DNA from: Nitrospira sp.
GTDB taxonomy: Bacteria; Nitrospirota; Nitrospiria; Nitrospirales; Nitrospiraceae
NCBI GenBank assembly: GCA_022226935.1
Contig: CP092081.1
Location: forward strand, 3,385,666-3,449,665
DNA length: 64,000 nucleotides
Direction: 5' to 3'
Shown here piece by piece: positions 17,303 to 27,657 of this stretch. The notes under the pieces were generated by a model, which had not been told where the DNA came from, did no database searches, and saw only the letters and a program-made list of their open reading frames with translations. Every line of letters begins with the position of its first letter. Position 1 is the first letter of the stretch. A program made the position numbers and the translations under genes.

Positions 17303-19147
17303 ATGAATATCCTTGGTATTTCGGCGTTCTATCATGATAGTGCCGCATGCTTAGTGCGTGATGGGGAAATCATTGCAGCGGCTCAGGAGGAACGTTTTAC
17401 CAGAAAGAAGCACGATCCAGGGTTCCCCCATAAGGCGGTTGAGTATTGTCTGCAGGCAGGGAATATTGGCATGAAGGATATTCGCCACCTTGTCTTTTAT
17501 GACAAGCCGCTGGTGAAATTTGAGCGTTTGTTAGAAACCTATCTCGCATTTGCCCCTCGCGGGGTTCAGTCTTTCGTGGCTGCCATGCCGGTGTGGCTGA
17601 AAGAGAAGCTGCTACTCAAAAGTCTGCTTCAAAAAGAGTTCCTCGTTCACGCGCCTGAGATGACCAGTGCGTCATTGCCCCAGATCTTGTTCTCTGAACA
17701 CCATGAGTCGCACGCCGCATCAGCCTTTTTCCCATCACCCTATGAAAAAGCCGTCGTGCTCTGCATGGACGGGGTGGGGGAATGGGCGACCACGTCGGCC
17801 TGGCTTGGGCAGGGCAATTCACTGACTCCGCTTTGGGAAATTCCTTTCCCACATTCTATCGGGCTTCTGTATTCCGCCTTCACGTATTACACGGGCTTCA
17901 AGGTGAACTCCGGTGAGTATAAGGTCATGGGGCTTGCCCCATATGGTGAACCGAAGTATGTGAAGGCCATTTACGAGCATTTATTGGATGTGAAGCCGGA
18001 CGGCACCTTTCGTTTGAATATGGATTACTTCAATTACTGTACCGGTCTCACGATGACCGGGAACAAGTTTGATAAAGTCTTTGGAGGACCGCCCCGAAAG
18101 CCAGAATCGAAACTGACTCAGCGTGAGATGGACCTGGCGCGCTCAGTGCAGGAAGTGACAGAAGAAGTGATGTTGCGACTCTCCCGTACGTTACATCGCG
18201 AGACCGGCGCAGACTATATGTGCATGGCTGGCGGAGTCGCGCTGAACTGTGTCGGTAATGGCCGCATTCTTCGGGAAGGCCCGTTCAAGGGATTGTGGAT
18301 ACAACCGGCGGCGGGTGATGCCGGAGGCGCATTGGGTGCCGCATTGACGACTTGGTATCAGTATGAACAGCAGCCTCGCAAAGTGGTTCCCGGAAAAGAC
18401 AGCATTAAGGGGTCATATTTGGGCCCTTCACACACCAATGAGGAAATAGAAGCCTATCTAAAAAAGGCAGCTGCGCCCTATGTCAGGCTTGATGAAGATC
18501 AGCTGTACGCACGGGTAGCGGAGGAGCTGGCCGCAGGCAAGGTTGTCGGCTGGTTGCAAGGCCGGATGGAATTCGGTCCTCGTGCCTTGGGGGGCCGCAG
18601 CATTCTTGGAGATGCCCGCAATAGAGATATGCAGTCGGTGATGAATTTAAAGATTAAGTATCGCGAATCGTTCCGTCCATTTGCCCCGTCAGTGTTGCGC
18701 GAACGCGTATCCGACTATTTCGTTCTCGATTCGGATAGCCCGTACATGTTGTTGGTGGCTCCCGTGGTCGAAAAACGACGTCTCCCGGTCAGTTCAGCAC
18801 AGAATGGACTGTGGGGAATTGAGCTCTTAAATATTCCACGTTCTGACATCCCTGCCGTCACCCACCTGGACTACTCGGCCAGGGTCCAAACCGTGCACCA
18901 GGACACAAATCCCCGTTACTACGCGCTACTGAAAGCGTTTGAAGCAAAGACGGGGCATGGTGTGTTGGTGAATACGTCTTTCAACGTGCGAGGTGAGCCG
19001 ATTGTCAGCACGCCGGAAGATGCGTATCGGTGCTTCATGCGGACGGAAATGGATGTATTGGTCCTAGAGAATTGCGTACTGCTGAAAGCGGACCAAAAAC
19101 CGCTCGAGGGTGATTCGGATTGGAAGAAAGAGTTTGAACTCGATTAG
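17303..19147 (+). CDS. NodU/CmcH-type O-carbamoyltransferase
   Basis: A 614-aa carbamoyltransferase of the NodU/TobZ family (normal 560-620 aa). N-terminal domain: GISAFYHDSAACLV and the metal-binding histidines His133, His134 and His137 in EHHESHAASAFF. C-terminal YrdC-like part: GWLQGRMEFGPRALGGRSIL and NTSFNVRGEPIV. The enzyme makes carbamoyl-adenylate from carbamoyl phosphate and ATP and moves the carbamoyl group to a hydroxyl, here presumably of a sugar. SxtJ and DUF5989 proteins, which in other genomes often sit beside such a gene, are found 8 kb downstream (27247-27810). Confidence 0.93.
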   Translation: MNILGISAFYHDSAACLVRDGEIIAAAQEERFTRKKHDPGFPHKAVEYCLQAGNIGMKDIRHLVFYDKPLVKFERLLETYLAFAPRGVQSFVAAMPVWLKEKLLLKSLLQKEFLVHAPEMTSASLPQILFSEHHESHAASAFFPSPYEKAVVLCMDGVGEWATTSAWLGQGNSLTPLWEIPFPHSIGLLYSAFTYYTGFKVNSGEYKVMGLAPYGEPKYVKAIYEHLLDVKPDGTFRLNMDYFNYCTGLTMTGNKFDKVFGGPPRKPESKLTQREMDLARSVQEVTEEVMLRLSRTLHRETGADYMCMAGGVALNCVGNGRILREGPFKGLWIQPAAGDAGGALGAALTTWYQYEQQPRKVVPGKDSIKGSYLGPSHTNEEIEAYLKKAAAPYVRLDEDQLYARVAEELAAGKVVGWLQGRMEFGPRALGGRSILGDARNRDMQSVMNLKIKYRESFRPFAPSVLRERVSDYFVLDSDSPYMLLVAPVVEKRRLPVSSAQNGLWGIELLNIPRSDIPAVTHLDYSARVQTVHQDTNPRYYALLKAFEAKTGHGVLVNTSFNVRGEPIVSTPEDAYRCFMRTEMDVLVLENCVLLKADQKPLEGDSDWKKEFELD

Positions 19148-19182
19148 CCAAAGATTAGGGAACACGAAGGAGGGAGCGATTC

Positions 19183-20193
19183 ATGAGAATTTTGATTACG
19201 GGCGGCGCAGGGTTTCTTGGTAGTCACCTGTCGGAGCTTCTGGTCGGACAGGGCCACGATGTCATTGCGCTTGATAATTTGATCACGGGGCGCGCAGAGA
19301 ATATTGCCCACCTGATCGGCAATCCGAAGTTCAGCTTTGTGAAATACAATGTCTGCGACTATCTACATGTCGATGGCCAATTGGATGCTGTTATGCACTT
19401 CGCATCTCCTGCCAGTCCGCAAGATTACCTCGAGATGCCGATTGCGACCTTGAAAGTGGGCGCGCTGGGCACACACAAGGCGTTAGGGTTGGCGAAGGCA
19501 AAGGGTGCTCGCTTTCTCTTGGCCAGTACATCCGAGGTGTACGGTGATCCGTTGCTGAATCCCCAGCCAGAAACCTACTGGGGGAATGTCAATCCCATCG
19601 GTGCGCGCGGCGTGTATGACGAAGCCAAGCGATTTGCCGAGGCGATGACGATGGCCTACCACCGATACCATGGGGTGGACACGCGAATTGTACGAATATT
19701 TAACACCTACGGGCCAAGAATGCGACCGAAGGATGGTCGTGTCGTGTCGAACTTCATCGTACAGGCGCTGCAGGGAAAGCCATTGACGGTTTTTGGTGAC
19801 GGCTCTCAGACGCGTAGCTTTTGCTATGTCGATGATTTGGTTCGTGGTATCGTGGCATTATTGATGGTGAAATCTGACAAGTCTGTTGCCGAACGCACCG
19901 ATCGCACGAAATTTCTCACTCAGAAGCCGGACGCCATATTCGATAGTATCCACGACCCGGTGAATATTGGGAACCCCCGCGAACTCACGGTTCGAGGAAT
20001 TGCTGAAATCATCCTCAAGTTGACCGGTTCGAAAAGCGTCATAGAAGAACGACCTCTTCCCGCCGACGATCCTAAAGTTCGGCGACCAGACATCACCAGA
20101 GCCAAGAGCCTCTTGGGCTGGGAGCCCAAAGTTGAGCTTGAGGACGGTATCAGAAAAGCCACGGAGTATTTTCGTCAGGTTGTGGTGAAATGA
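19183..20193 (+). CDS. UDP-glucuronate decarboxylase-like SDR
   Basis: A 336-aa SDR of the UDP-xylose synthase type. GGAGFLG (residues 7-13) binds NAD, and Tyr145/Lys149 form the catalytic pair in [22 protein letters not shown] and STSEVYGDP are the hallmark blocks of UXS enzymes. It would convert UDP-glucuronate to UDP-xylose or a 4-keto-pentose. GGAGG shortly before the ATG supports the start. About 35 bp separates it from the carbamoyltransferase and 52 bp from asnB. The loop after VALLM contains about 25 residues more than I expect, a minor oddity. Confidence 0.88.
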   Translation: MRILITGGAGFLGSHLSELLVGQGHDVIALDNLITGRAENIAHLIGNPKFSFVKYNVCDYLHVDGQLDAVMHFASPASPQDYLEMPIATLKVGALGTHKALGLAKAKGARFLLASTSEVYGDPLLNPQPETYWGNVNPIGARGVYDEAKRFAEAMTMAYHRYHGVDTRIVRIFNTYGPRMRPKDGRVVSNFIVQALQGKPLTVFGDGSQTRSFCYVDDLVRGIVALLMVKSDKSVAERTDRTKFLTQKPDAIFDSIHDPVNIGNPRELTVRGIAEIILKLTGSKSVIEERPLPADDPKVRRPDITRAKSLLGWEPKVELEDGIRKATEYFRQVVVK

Positions 20194-20245
20194 TTCACGC
20201 GTCACAACCGATTCGCGAGGATCGAGAAGGAGACGGATTGCTCCA

Positions 20246-22132
20246 ATGTGTGGAATCGCAGTTGCCATAGGGTTGAATGGACGGCCGGTGGAGCGGGCGG
20301 CGGTGGAGCGGATGGCCAAAAGCCTGCTTCATCGAGGTCCAGACGACGGTGGCATCTATATGGATGGTCCCGTTGGAATGGGGTTTCGTCGGCTGTCAAT
20401 TCTTGATTTGTCCGAAGCTGGCCATCAACCCATGATCAGTCAGGATGGGCAGTATGTCCTGGTGTTCAACGGCGAGATCTTCAACTATGTCGAACTGCGG
20501 GATGAACTCCGCAAGCTGGGTTATCAGTTTCGATCGAGCGGAGATAGCGAAGTACTGCTCGCTGCGTATCGGGAGTGGGGCCGTGAGTGCCTCCCGAAAC
20601 TCAACGGGATGTGGGCGTTCGTCATTTATGATCGCCGACACCGACGACTTTTCGGGTCACGTGATCGGTTTGGCGTCAAACCCTTGTACTTCAGCCGTGA
20701 TACTACGGTGATACAATTTGCCTCAGAGATCAAGGCCCTGCGCGCATCGGGATATCAACCCGTAGGAATCAATTGGCGAATTGCGTCCAGATTTCTGTTG
20801 GAAGGGCGTCTGGATAGCCGTAACGAGACATTCTACGAGGGGATTGAGCAGATTCCTCCAGGTAGTGGGTTTGAGGTCGGGTTAGACGGCGCGTGGCATC
20901 AATGGGCGTTTTGGTCGCTTGATACCTTGCCGCAAACCGTCACCACTGATCCCGCCGCGACATTCGCCGACCTTTTTGAAGATTCAGTCCGAATACGTAT
21001 GCGAAGCGACGTGCCGGTAGGGGTGTGTCTTTCTGGAGGGCTCGATTCAACCGCGATCATTTGCGCTGCTGCGCGTCACCGTGACGAGAGTGCGGGCACG
21101 CAACCGGAGTCTCTCCAGGCCTTTTGCTATATGGCCAAAGAGTTTGACGAATCAAAGTACATTACGGACACCTTGCTTCAAACTCATGCCCAACTCAGAC
21201 AGCTTGAAACCAGCCCTGCGGAACTCTGGAATGATGTGCGCAAAGTCCTCTGGTTCCAGGACGAGCCTGTACATACCATGACGGCGGTGGTTGGCTATCA
21301 ACTTATGCGTCTGGCCGCCTCTCAAGGCATTCGTGTCGTTCTGAATGGGCAGGGAGCCGATGAAACGATTGGTGGGTATTCAAGCTATTTCCAAGATTAT
21401 TGGGTATCTCTGCTGCAACAAGGGCGTGTGGGCGCTGCCTGGCAGGCGGTGAAAGCCTATACCGAGGCACATGGAGGAAATTCGCGCACACGCATGACTG
21501 CGGCGGCAAGTCGTTGCATTTCATGGGAGATGTATAAGATTGGTAGCTACCGCACATGGACTCAGGCTAGAAGGCAGGCCCGTATACGACAAAATCCATG
21601 GTTTTCAGGCGACCTAACCAAACATTTTTTCAGCGAAGACAGTCCCCCGAGTTCCGCTGCATTGTCCACAGCATTAAAACAATCGGTGGTATCGGCTCCC
21701 TTACCATTATATCTTCGGATCGAAGATCGAAACTCCATGGCTCATTCTGTGGAGGCGCGACTTCCGTTCTTGGACTATCGCCTCGTGTCGTTTGTGTGCG
21801 GCCTGTCTGACGAATGGAAGGTGCGAGGTCCGTGGAACAAATATGTGCTTCGAGAGGGGATGAAGGGCCGAATTCCTGAATCCGTGCGAAGCAGAGTGGA
21901 CAAGATGGGATTTCCTACCGCGAGTAGGAAGTGGTTCGCACATGACTTGTATGAACCGCTTCGAGAAATCCTGGCGAGTCGCACCGTACAGGAACGAGGA
22001 ATCTATAACACGGGTGCTCTCATCGCTGACCTGGATCGGCATCGCCGGGGAGAGGCAGATTTTTCGAACAGACTCTTCCATGTCGCCGAATTTGAAATAC
22101 TGTCAGACCTTGCAGGGCAGTCGCCAGCCTAG
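20246..22132 (+). CDS. asnB: Asparagine synthase (glutamine-hydrolysing)-type amidotransferase
   Basis: A 628-aa two-domain enzyme. Cys2 (MCGIA) is the N-terminal nucleophile of the class II glutaminase. The synthetase domain has the pyrophosphate loop SGGLDST near residues 262-268 and NGQGADETIGGY. True AsnB makes asparagine from aspartate; homologues inside polysaccharide loci (including exosortase-A-type EPS loci) are thought to amidate sugar acids or glycan precursors. Flanked by UXS and a glycosyltransferase, this copy is more likely a glycan-modifying enzyme than the housekeeping one. Confidence 0.88.
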   Translation: MCGIAVAIGLNGRPVERAAVERMAKSLLHRGPDDGGIYMDGPVGMGFRRLSILDLSEAGHQPMISQDGQYVLVFNGEIFNYVELRDELRKLGYQFRSSGDSEVLLAAYREWGRECLPKLNGMWAFVIYDRRHRRLFGSRDRFGVKPLYFSRDTTVIQFASEIKALRASGYQPVGINWRIASRFLLEGRLDSRNETFYEGIEQIPPGSGFEVGLDGAWHQWAFWSLDTLPQTVTTDPAATFADLFEDSVRIRMRSDVPVGVCLSGGLDSTAIICAAARHRDESAGTQPESLQAFCYMAKEFDESKYITDTLLQTHAQLRQLETSPAELWNDVRKVLWFQDEPVHTMTAVVGYQLMRLAASQGIRVVLNGQGADETIGGYSSYFQDYWVSLLQQGRVGAAWQAVKAYTEAHGGNSRTRMTAAASRCISWEMYKIGSYRTWTQARRQARIRQNPWFSGDLTKHFFSEDSPPSSAALSTALKQSVVSAPLPLYLRIEDRNSMAHSVEARLPFLDYRLVSFVCGLSDEWKVRGPWNKYVLREGMKGRIPESVRSRVDKMGFPTASRKWFAHDLYEPLREILASRTVQERGIYNTGALIADLDRHRRGEADFSNRLFHVAEFEILSDLAGQSPA

Positions 22133-22238
22133 AGATTAGAACTATTTGAATTGTGCGGCACCTGAGGGTGCATTCCCCGGTTAGTTGTTCTGTGACGACA
22201 TTCATTCGGTGGGGTTGTCGGGCAATCCTCCGGCAACT

Positions 22239-23642
22239 ATGGCTTTGCATGAAGCTGACGGTGAGACGGTGAAGCGAGTACTCATGGTGGCCTATTATTT
22301 CCCCCCCGTTGCGGCGAGTGGCGCAATGCGGCCGCTTGGATTTTGTCGAAACCTCGTGGCATATGGCTGGCAGCCTCAGGTGCTCACGACGACTCCTGAG
22401 TGTGTCTATCCTTTGCATCAGGTTGATCCTAAACTAGGCGAACGAGTCCCTGCCGGGGTTGAGGTCATTCGAGTGCCGTATGTCGATCGCCTTCAGCAGG
22501 TCTTGCAGTGCCGTGAGATGCTCAGGGGGATAGTACGAAGATCGACGCCTCACGAATCCGAGAGGAAAACCGGTGCTGCTCTGATGCCATCTGATTCGAG
22601 TCCCGGCCGGTCGACACTCAAAGATTTTATTCTGGATTGGGCATTCGCATTTCCAGACCGCCAATGCGGCTGGATGCGCCAAGCTGTGCGGAAACTACGG
22701 GCTCTCCCCGAGAAGGATGTTCCTGATGTGATTTTCGCGACCGGCGGGCCATGGACAAATTTTTTGATCGGCAACACACTTGCCGAATACTTTCATCGTC
22801 CGCTGGTGTTGGATTATCGCGACCCATGGAACTGTAATCCTTATTACTCCTTCAACTCGGATACGTTGACCAGGAAATCACGAGCAACTGAAGCGCAAGT
22901 CTGTCAGAGTGCGAGCCATGTCATCGCCAATACCGAAGAGCTTCGCGAACGGCTTATTGATGATTACGAATGCCTCCGAGACCGCTGCACGTGGATCCCT
23001 AATGGATTCGATCGGGAGACGCTGACACCTGCACAGGTCTCTCAAAATCAATCAGATTATTGCCCGACGTCTTCAGGATATGAGTTGTGCCATTTCGGGA
23101 CTGTGTATGGAAAAAGAACTCCGCGGATTTTGCTGCAGGCGGTGTGGGAGTTGTTTCAAGAACACCAGTTAAAACCGGAAGCCATCCGATTGCGTTTCGT
23201 CGGGGGGTGGGACACAACAGACCCGGAGTGTGAGCATTATGCCGTGAATCTGGAGAAACATGGATTTCTCCGGCGCGAACCTCCGGTTTCACATAGCGTG
23301 TGCCTCAGAGAAATGCAACGATCAAGCGTCTTGCTCGTGCTTCAGCCAGACTCTCCTTTGCAGGTGCCCGCCAAAATTTACGAATATGTTGCGACCGGTC
23401 GGCCGCTTTTGCTTATTGGCGGAGAAGGGGCAACTGCCAATTTGGTGGCTCGGCATGGATTAGGCGTTAGCAGCCCGAATCACATCGCACGGATCAAGGC
23501 GTTATTGAAAGACGTCACGGCGGGAACGCAAAAACTCGTTCCGCCCGATGGCGCTCGTGTGAATCGGTTTGAATACCAATCGCTGACTGGAGAATTAGCG
23601 GCTATTCTCGATGCCGCCGTTCGTGCTCGACCGGTACGTTGA
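22239..23642 (+). CDS. Glycosyltransferase family 4/1-like
   Basis: A GT-B transferase, about 467 aa from the ATG at 22239; the open frame extends to a TTG at 22185 and an internal GTG at 22269 is also possible. The start VLMVAYYFPPVAASGAMRP is the typical SG.RP... entry of EPS glycosyltransferases. The C-terminal region has VPAKIYEYVATGRPLLLI, the usual donor-site loop. Between them lies a linker (residues about 95-145) rich in charged residues. Its stop lies 7 bp before the FemAB-like gene. Confidence 0.85.
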   Translation: MALHEADGETVKRVLMVAYYFPPVAASGAMRPLGFCRNLVAYGWQPQVLTTTPECVYPLHQVDPKLGERVPAGVEVIRVPYVDRLQQVLQCREMLRGIVRRSTPHESERKTGAALMPSDSSPGRSTLKDFILDWAFAFPDRQCGWMRQAVRKLRALPEKDVPDVIFATGGPWTNFLIGNTLAEYFHRPLVLDYRDPWNCNPYYSFNSDTLTRKSRATEAQVCQSASHVIANTEELRERLIDDYECLRDRCTWIPNGFDRETLTPAQVSQNQSDYCPTSSGYELCHFGTVYGKRTPRILLQAVWELFQEHQLKPEAIRLRFVGGWDTTDPECEHYAVNLEKHGFLRREPPVSHSVCLREMQRSSVLLVLQPDSPLQVPAKIYEYVATGRPLLLIGGEGATANLVARHGLGVSSPNHIARIKALLKDVTAGTQKLVPPDGARVNRFEYQSLTGELAAILDAAVRARPVR

Positions 23643-23649
23643 TCTTTCT

Positions 23650-24696
23650 ATGAATACGTTGGACTCATCAGTTCTCGGGCGTACCGACGCGGATGTTGTG
23701 GCGTGGGATACGTACGTTCTGAACTCTCCCATAACATCCGGATACCATCTGTCAGGCTGGCGCCGTGTCATAGAAGAAGCTTTTGGCCACCGTACCTATT
23801 ATCTCATCGCTCGGGACGAACATGGAGCCGTGCAGGGCATCGTCCCCTTGGTATTGTTGGCCAGCCGAGTCTTTGGCCGGTTTTTGCTCTCTCTGCCCTT
23901 CGTAAATTACGGCGGCCTTGTTGCCAACTCTCCCGGTGCGTATCGAGTGCTAGAAGGCGGTGCCATTGAAACGGCCAAAGGGCTGGACGCAGCGCATATC
24001 GAACTCCGACATGAACGGCCGATAGAGACTGGCTGGGTTTCCATCGAACGAAAAGTCTCGATGCGGCTTTCATTGCCTGGGTCGTACGAGTTGCTGGTTA
24101 AAGCGTTCCCCTCGAAGTTGCGCAGTCAGGTTCGCCGAGCTCAGAAAGAAGGGATGATAGCACGCATAGGCGGGGGCGAGTGCCTGGATGAATTTTATGT
24201 CGTGTTCTCCCGGTGTATGCGCGATTTGGGAACTCCCGTCTACGCCAAAGAGTTTTTTGCAAAGATTCTTGAGGTGTTTCCGAAGGAGGCGCGTATCTGT
24301 ATCGTTTCTCATAATGGTGTGCCGGTCGCTGCTGGGTTTCTCTATGGATTCCGCTCGTCTTTGGAAATTCCCTGGGCAGCGTCGGACAAACGCTTCAATA
24401 AGCTGGCTCCCAATATGATGTTGTACGGCGCAGTCCTGGAATATGCCTGCCAGCAAGGGTTTCAGGTGTTCGACTTTGGCCGATCGAGCCCCGACAGCGG
24501 AACCTATCGTTTTAAGGAACAATGGGGGGCTCAACCCCATCAACTCTATTGGTATTATTGGATGGGACAAGGTCGACACGTCCCTCAATTGAATCCGCAG
24601 AACCCGAAATATGCGCTGGCGATTCGTGCATGGCAGAATTTGCCGCTCGCGATTGCAAATCTGCTGGGACCTCACATTGTGAAATATCTTCCATGA
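23650..24696 (+). CDS. FemAB-like GNAT acyltransferase, exopolysaccharide-locus type
   Basis: A 348-aa protein of the FemAB-related family associated with exosortase A/PEP-CTERM exopolysaccharide loci. Recognisable features are SGYHLSGWRRVIEEAFG near the start, LPFVNYGGLVA, FPSKLRSQVRRAQKEG and FDFGRSSPDSGTYRFKEQWG near the end. FemAB proteins transfer amino acids from charged tRNA or other acyl groups with GNAT folds; the role in EPS loci is not established. The start at 23650 comes 8 bp after the previous gene. Its stop overlaps the next gene (ATGA). Confidence 0.88.
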   Translation: MNTLDSSVLGRTDADVVAWDTYVLNSPITSGYHLSGWRRVIEEAFGHRTYYLIARDEHGAVQGIVPLVLLASRVFGRFLLSLPFVNYGGLVANSPGAYRVLEGGAIETAKGLDAAHIELRHERPIETGWVSIERKVSMRLSLPGSYELLVKAFPSKLRSQVRRAQKEGMIARIGGGECLDEFYVVFSRCMRDLGTPVYAKEFFAKILEVFPKEARICIVSHNGVPVAAGFLYGFRSSLEIPWAASDKRFNKLAPNMMLYGAVLEYACQQGFQVFDFGRSSPDSGTYRFKEQWGAQPHQLYWYYWMGQGRHVPQLNPQNPKYALAIRAWQNLPLAIANLLGPHIVKYLP

Positions 24697-25967
24697 GGGT
24701 ACAGCGAACGCTTCCCCCGTCGGCCGCACCGATCGATTGGCGTGATCTCGTAGAGGGATTGGTAGGCCTGGTACGCCCTCACGTCGCTATGCAGCGCCTC
24801 CAAGCGGAGTTTCGTGCTCACTTTGGCGTCAAACATGTTTGGTTTGTGTCATCAGGTAAGGCCGCTCTCACGCTGATCCTTCGGGCATTGCAGGCATTAT
24901 CAGGACGCAGCCAAGTTGTTGTGCCTGGATACACGTGTTTCTCCGTGCCGTCCGCCGTGGTTCGCGCCGGATTGTCGGTGCGCCTCTGCGATATGAACCC
25001 GGAGACATTCGACTTTGATTTTAGCCGCCTGGCAGAGGCAGCCGACTCCGAGGTGTTATGTGTGCTGGCGACACATTTACTTGGCATTGGGGTAGACGTG
25101 CCGCGCGTGGCTGGCATATGTCATCCTCAAGGCATCTTTGTGGTGGAGGACGTGGCGCAGGCATTCGGAGGAGAGCGCGACGGCAAGCCATTCGGCTCCA
25201 TGGGGGATGTATCTTTCTTGAGTTTTGGAAGAGGCAAAAATATTACCTGCGGATCCGGAGGGGCCATTCTTACCAATGATGACCGTATTGGCGAAGCTCT
25301 GGCTCGGGAGTATGCACAACTTCCGGACGAATCCCTTGCCGGCCAGATAAAAAATTGGCTGGAAGTTGCGGTGACCCAATTACTCATCAATCCCTCTCGT
25401 TTCTGGTTCCCGGCCGGACTTCCATTTCTCAAGCTGGGCGAAACCAAGTTTTATACGGATTTCTCCATTACCCGAATGGATTCGGTTCGAGCTGGTTTGT
25501 TGCGCCGCTGGCAGAAGCGATTGTCCTGTTCGATGGCCAGTCGGATGGATCACGCGGAACAGTTACGCCGCTCGGTTCCCTCTCACGTGCAGACCGTCAC
25601 ACCATCCGGCCGAGGGCAGTCGGTCTATCTTCGTTTCCCGTTGTTGATGCGATCAAAGCAGGAAAAAGATGCTCTGTGTCGGAAGTCCGCTGAGCAAGGA
25701 CTTGGTATCAGCGCCTTGTATCCTTGTGCAGTCAATCAGATCAAGGAGCTTTCTGGAACACGCTCCTCACAGCAGGTGCCTGAGTCCACAATGATTGCAG
25801 AACGACTTGTTACGCTACCCACCCACGAGTTCGTGTCCAATGGCGATCTGGTCCGGCTCTGCGCCGCTCTCGATAGTGTTCAGGAGAATCAAGGCCTAGA
25901 TGTAAACCATGTTTTGGAAGCGCCGGGAGTGGAGCGGCGCGCGCAAGAGTTGCCTCGGGCCCATTGA
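24693..25967 (+). CDS. DegT/DnrJ/EryC1/StrS-family aminotransferase
   Basis: A PLP-dependent fold-type I enzyme, 424 aa. Blocks include FVSSGKAALTLIL (cofactor phosphate region), VVVPGYTCFSVPSAV, VVEDVAQAFGG with the aspartate that pairs with the pyridine nitrogen, and SFGRGKNITCGSGGAI with the Schiff-base Lys182. Most relatives aminate keto-sugars; a few are dehydratases or act on other keto-substrates. The ATG at 24693 overlaps the FemAB-like gene by 4 nt, so the two are coupled and may act on the same product. The frame continues upstream to 24522 inside the previous gene; that extension is not real. Confidence 0.88.
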   Translation: MRVQRTLPPSAAPIDWRDLVEGLVGLVRPHVAMQRLQAEFRAHFGVKHVWFVSSGKAALTLILRALQALSGRSQVVVPGYTCFSVPSAVVRAGLSVRLCDMNPETFDFDFSRLAEAADSEVLCVLATHLLGIGVDVPRVAGICHPQGIFVVEDVAQAFGGERDGKPFGSMGDVSFLSFGRGKNITCGSGGAILTNDDRIGEALAREYAQLPDESLAGQIKNWLEVAVTQLLINPSRFWFPAGLPFLKLGETKFYTDFSITRMDSVRAGLLRRWQKRLSCSMASRMDHAEQLRRSVPSHVQTVTPSGRGQSVYLRFPLLMRSKQEKDALCRKSAEQGLGISALYPCAVNQIKELSGTRSSQQVPESTMIAERLVTLPTHEFVSNGDLVRLCAALDSVQENQGLDVNHVLEAPGVERRAQELPRAH

Positions 25968-26021
25968 TGGTGTGATGGCGATAGCTGTGTGGTGGCGGAG
26001 CAGAATCGAGGAATCGTGACG

Positions 26022-27161
26022 ATGTGGTTTGTCGAATGGATATTCTGGGGCTCACTCGCGTTTATGTTTTACGCCTATGCGGGCTATCTGCTCGTGCTGG
26101 TGGGGCTCTCCACTTTTAAGAACCGGCCTGTTCTGCTTGGAGATATCCAGCCGATGGTCTCGTTCATCATCACGGCCTATAATGAAGAGTCGCGAATCAA
26201 GGAAAAGATCGACAACAGTCTCACCCAACTGTATCCCAAAGAGCGTCTGGAAATAGTTGTCGCGTCTGATTGCTCATCTGATAAGACTGATGAGATCGTG
26301 CGGTCTTATGCCTCCTCAGGTGTGCGTCTCATTCGTGCCGCTGAGCGAAAGGGAAAAGAAGCGGCTCAAAAACTGGCGGTCAGCCAAACCAACGGAGAGG
26401 TGCTGGTGTTCTCTGACGTGGCCACCACATTACCCTCCGAGGGTATTGCGAACATTGTGAAAGCGTTTAATGATCCAACGGTGGGTTGCGTAAGCAGCGT
26501 CGATCGATTTGTCGACGCACAAGGCAACCTGAGTGGGGAAGGTGCATACGTCAAGTACGAGATGCTGCTGCGTCAATTGGAAACAAAGGTGAATACGCTG
26601 GTCGGACTCAGCGGTTCGTTTTTCGCCGCACGAAGGGTGGTCTGCAGTCCTTGGGCAGACGATCTTCAAAGCGACTTTAATACGCTGCTCAATTCAATGA
26701 GGGTCGGTCTGCGAGGGATTTCAGATCCCAATAGCGTGGGATACTACAAAAATTTATCGGACGAGAAAAAGGAATATCAACGGAAAGTCAGAACGGTATT
26801 GCGAGGCATTGCGGTATTGATGCGCAGTCTGCCGATGCTGAATCCCTTTCGATATGGGTTGTTCGCCTGGCAGCTTTTCAGCCATAAGTTGTGCAGATGG
26901 CTGGTACCGTTTGCCATGATCGGTGCAGGCGTCTCTAATATAGTATTGGCAACACAGTCGACGTTCTACGGAATGCTACTCCTAGGACAGCTGCTGTTCT
27001 ATGCCATGGCCGCAGCCTATGCAGGGTTTCAATGGATGCCGAAGAGCAGTGTGTTTCGCTTGCCTTCATTTTTTGTCTTGGTCAACCTGTCAATTCTTGA
27101 TGCTTGGATGCGGTATTTTCGCGGCGACCGGGTGTTTCGGTGGGAGCCATCCAAACGTTGA
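26022..27161 (+). CDS. Membrane-anchored glycosyltransferase family 2
   Basis: A 379-aa processive-type GT2. One transmembrane segment (residues about 4-25) precedes the catalytic domain, which shows SFIITAYNEE, VASDCSSDKTDE and LVFSDVAT. Two or three hydrophobic helices (residues about 290-350) close the protein. The layout resembles membrane synthases of the BcsA/EpsH-like kind, without a QxxRW motif that I can see. GAGGAA (26008-26013) lies 8 nt before ATG 26022, deciding the start against the GTG at 25989. Probable inner-membrane polysaccharide glycosyltransferase. Confidence 0.88.
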   Translation: MWFVEWIFWGSLAFMFYAYAGYLLVLVGLSTFKNRPVLLGDIQPMVSFIITAYNEESRIKEKIDNSLTQLYPKERLEIVVASDCSSDKTDEIVRSYASSGVRLIRAAERKGKEAAQKLAVSQTNGEVLVFSDVATTLPSEGIANIVKAFNDPTVGCVSSVDRFVDAQGNLSGEGAYVKYEMLLRQLETKVNTLVGLSGSFFAARRVVCSPWADDLQSDFNTLLNSMRVGLRGISDPNSVGYYKNLSDEKKEYQRKVRTVLRGIAVLMRSLPMLNPFRYGLFAWQLFSHKLCRWLVPFAMIGAGVSNIVLATQSTFYGMLLLGQLLFYAMAAAYAGFQWMPKSSVFRLPSFFVLVNLSILDAWMRYFRGDRVFRWEPSKR

Positions 27162-27246
27162 GCCGGTGGCTCAGCTTTGGAGGAGAGCCCCTGCCGTTCT
27201 GTCCGAATAGTCATCTCTTATATAGATGAAGACAACGAGGTATTGA

Positions 27247-27642
27247 ATGGTTTCACAGTCTGAAAAGAAAGAGTTGCGACAATTTGGATTGATCGTCGGG
27301 GGCGTCTTTTGCGTTATCGGTATCTGGCCGATGATTCGCTATGGTGAAGGAGTGCGTCTCTGGGCTTTGGTCCCAGGAGCCCTGCTGATTCCGTTGGGGC
27401 TTGTGACTCCGCTCGCACTGAGGCCACTTTTCAAAGTCTGGATGAAAGTCGGCCATGTCATGGGGTGGATTAATACCAGGATCATCCTGGGGATTCTGTA
27501 TTTCGGACTGATCACGCCCATGGGTGTGATTATGCGCCTATTTGGCTGGGACTCGATGAGGAGAGCGCTCAGCCGAGACGCCGAAAGCTACCGGGTCGTA
27601 CGACCAGCGAGGCCGCGGAACCATATGACGAGACAATTCTAG
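27247..27642 (+). CDS. SxtJ-family small membrane protein
   Basis: A 131-aa protein with three or four hydrophobic stretches (about residues 14-28, 38-57, 76-95) and a basic C-terminus. It resembles SxtJ-family membrane proteins that accompany NodU-type carbamoyltransferases in many polysaccharide loci; the GWINTRIILGILYFGLITP block is characteristic. Function is unknown; it may help position the carbamoyltransferase or its acceptor at the membrane. GAGG at 27237-27240 precedes the ATG by 6 bp. The next small gene starts 15 bp later. Confidence 0.8.
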   Translation: MVSQSEKKELRQFGLIVGGVFCVIGIWPMIRYGEGVRLWALVPGALLIPLGLVTPLALRPLFKVWMKVGHVMGWINTRIILGILYFGLITPMGVIMRLFGWDSMRRALSRDAESYRVVRPARPRNHMTRQF

Positions 27643-27657
27643 GCAAACGGAGGACGT